Source: Thelephora terrestris
Taxonomy: Eukaryota; Basidiomycota; Agaricomycetes; Thelephorales; Thelephoraceae
NCBI GenBank assembly: GCA_015956445.1
Contig: WIUZ02000004.1
Location: 744,001 to 808,000 of the forward strand
Direction of reading: 5' to 3'
DNA length: 64,000 bases
Part shown: piece by piece, positions 63,224-64,000 of the stretch
How positions within the stretch are numbered: the first letter of the stretch is position 1
Layout of the letters: each line of letters starts with the position of its first letter
Position numbers and translations under genes: made by a program
Notes under the pieces: generated by a model
Told to the model about the DNA's origin: nothing
What the model saw: only the letters and a program-made list of their open reading frames with translations
Database searches by the model: none

Positions 63224-64000
63224 CTACAAACCAGAGAAGAACGAAGGGTCTGTGACGATCTGATTCCTGCCTTTCTTCTCCTTCTTTTTGGCCAACGGGT
63301 CCTTAGCCTGCTTCTTTTTCCGCTTTTTAGACTTGGGATCCTCCGGTTCCGGCTCGTCACTGTCTGAACACTCGTCGTTTTTTTCCTCTTCCACCGGACC
63401 AGGAGCAGTGATGCTTGGTCCCTCATCCTCACTACCCACATGCTCGCTGTCACCCTCCCCCACGCCTCCCTCATCTTCATCCTCGAAGATATCCTTCAGG
63501 TCCGTCAATTTGAGGACATCTTCGTGACCCACGCTACCAACCCAACGTCCTTCTCCTGCGCGGTCTACAACGACGCGCTCGACAGGGAAGTCTCCGTGGT
63601 CGGCAACGATCCCAAGAAGCTTAGTGGGAAGAAGCTGGACTACACGGATGAGACCGTCGGAGGAACCGGTCAATATGGTTGAGTGGGAGGAAGGGTATGA
63701 GGACGGGAGTGTGCACAGGGCGTCAATTGAGTGCGGGTGTCTGGGTGTGTTCAATCGATTTTAGTGGGTGTAGCTTGGGTGAAGATACACTACATACCCT
63801 GGGACACGATCAACACAATCGCCCCAACCACTTTTTCTGTTGAAAATCGAAAGGGTGCCCATTTGCGTCCCGACCACAACTTTCTGCCCACTTAAAAGAT
63901 TGTGAGATCAATGGGATACCCCGAACTAAATTTACCAACCCCTTGATGGCAGTGGCGGACAAGAGCTCGTCCTCCTGGTCCTCTGATTGGGCAAACGGCG
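63224..64000 (-). CDS. JIP5: WD-repeat ribosome-biogenesis protein JIP5/WDR55, C-terminal part
   Basis: Three exons are visible on the minus strand; the 5' part is beyond the right edge. Reading in: SEDQEDELLSATAIKG, then KVVVGTQMGTLSIFNRKSGW, GDCVDRVPG, and after an intron HPHSIDALCTLPSSYPSSHS, TILTGSSDGLIRVVQLLPTK, LLGIVADHGDFPVERVVVDR, WVGSVGHEDVLKLTDLKDIF. This is the last part of the WD40 propeller of the WDR55/Jip5 family, nuclear proteins linked to rRNA processing. The tail is acidic then Lys-rich (KSKKRKKKQAKDPLAKKKEK), probably nucleolar targeting, and ends in the family's conserved DPSFFSGL. Introns lie at about 63744-63798 and 63887-63942. Confidence 0.9.

Overview
The window is a gene-dense nuclear segment of a filamentous fungus, most likely a basidiomycete of the Agaricomycetes. 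The evidence is the very frequent short spliceosomal introns (about 42-110 nt, GT...CTNAY...AG), intergenic gaps of mostly 90-800 bp, roughly even base composition, and families typical of that group: Kre9/KNH-type GPI-anchored wall proteins, short F-box/LRR-like proteins, a Zn2Cys6 regulator with a fungal_trans domain, and a fused FOL1. The taxon is inferred from gene structure and family resemblance; no database search was run. Exon boundaries were worked out by hand from splice signals, reading phase and family conservation.

Layout. 1-10 kb: an Arg/Ser/Pro/Tyr-rich disordered protein cut by the left edge (-), PIG-S of the GPI transamidase (+), a single-pass membrane protein (+), an F-box protein (-), and two Kre9/KNH-like secreted GPI-anchored proteins facing each other (+/-). 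10-18 kb, a replication neighbourhood: ORC3 (-), a MoCF/CinA-type nucleotide-binding-fold protein (+) and MCM4 (+). 18-26 kb: a small Trp-repeat protein (-), an unknown protein (-), the splicing factor SYF2 (+), the nonsense-mediated-decay factor UPF3 (+), and a multi-pass membrane protein (+). 26-33 kb: a Zn2Cys6 transcription factor (-) and FOL1, the trifunctional folate enzyme (-). 33-39.5 kb: EMC2 (+), GDP-mannose 4,6-dehydratase (+), GDP-L-fucose synthase (-) and exopolyphosphatase PPX1 (-). 39.6-47.6 kb: two tandem, largely disordered coiled-coil proteins (+). 47.9-56.4 kb: cohesin subunit SCC3/STAG (-) and a divergent protein kinase with HHD in place of HRD (-). 56.9-64 kb: the unfolded-protein-response sensor IRE1 (+), an ALDH7A1/antiquitin-type aldehyde dehydrogenase (+), and JIP5/WDR55 cut by the right edge (-).

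How the genes relate. Most are single-copy housekeeping genes without an obvious common pathway. The exceptions are the convergent GMD/GDP-fucose synthase pair, which together encode the whole de novo GDP-mannose to GDP-L-fucose route, and ORC3 and MCM4, both origin-licensing factors, separated by one gene. PIG-S with the two GPI-anchored wall proteins, and EMC2 with IRE1, share ER/secretory themes but are not adjacent. No rRNA, convincing tRNA, transposon, CRISPR array or long tandem repeat was found.

I found no strong candidate for a wholly new system. The points most worth checking are the fucose gene pair, two apparent GC-AG introns in MCM4, a frame break in ORC3, the HHD kinase with its ATG-less C-terminal exon, the Trp-repeat small protein, and a stop-free 54-nt intron inside the metal-binding motif of PPX1.
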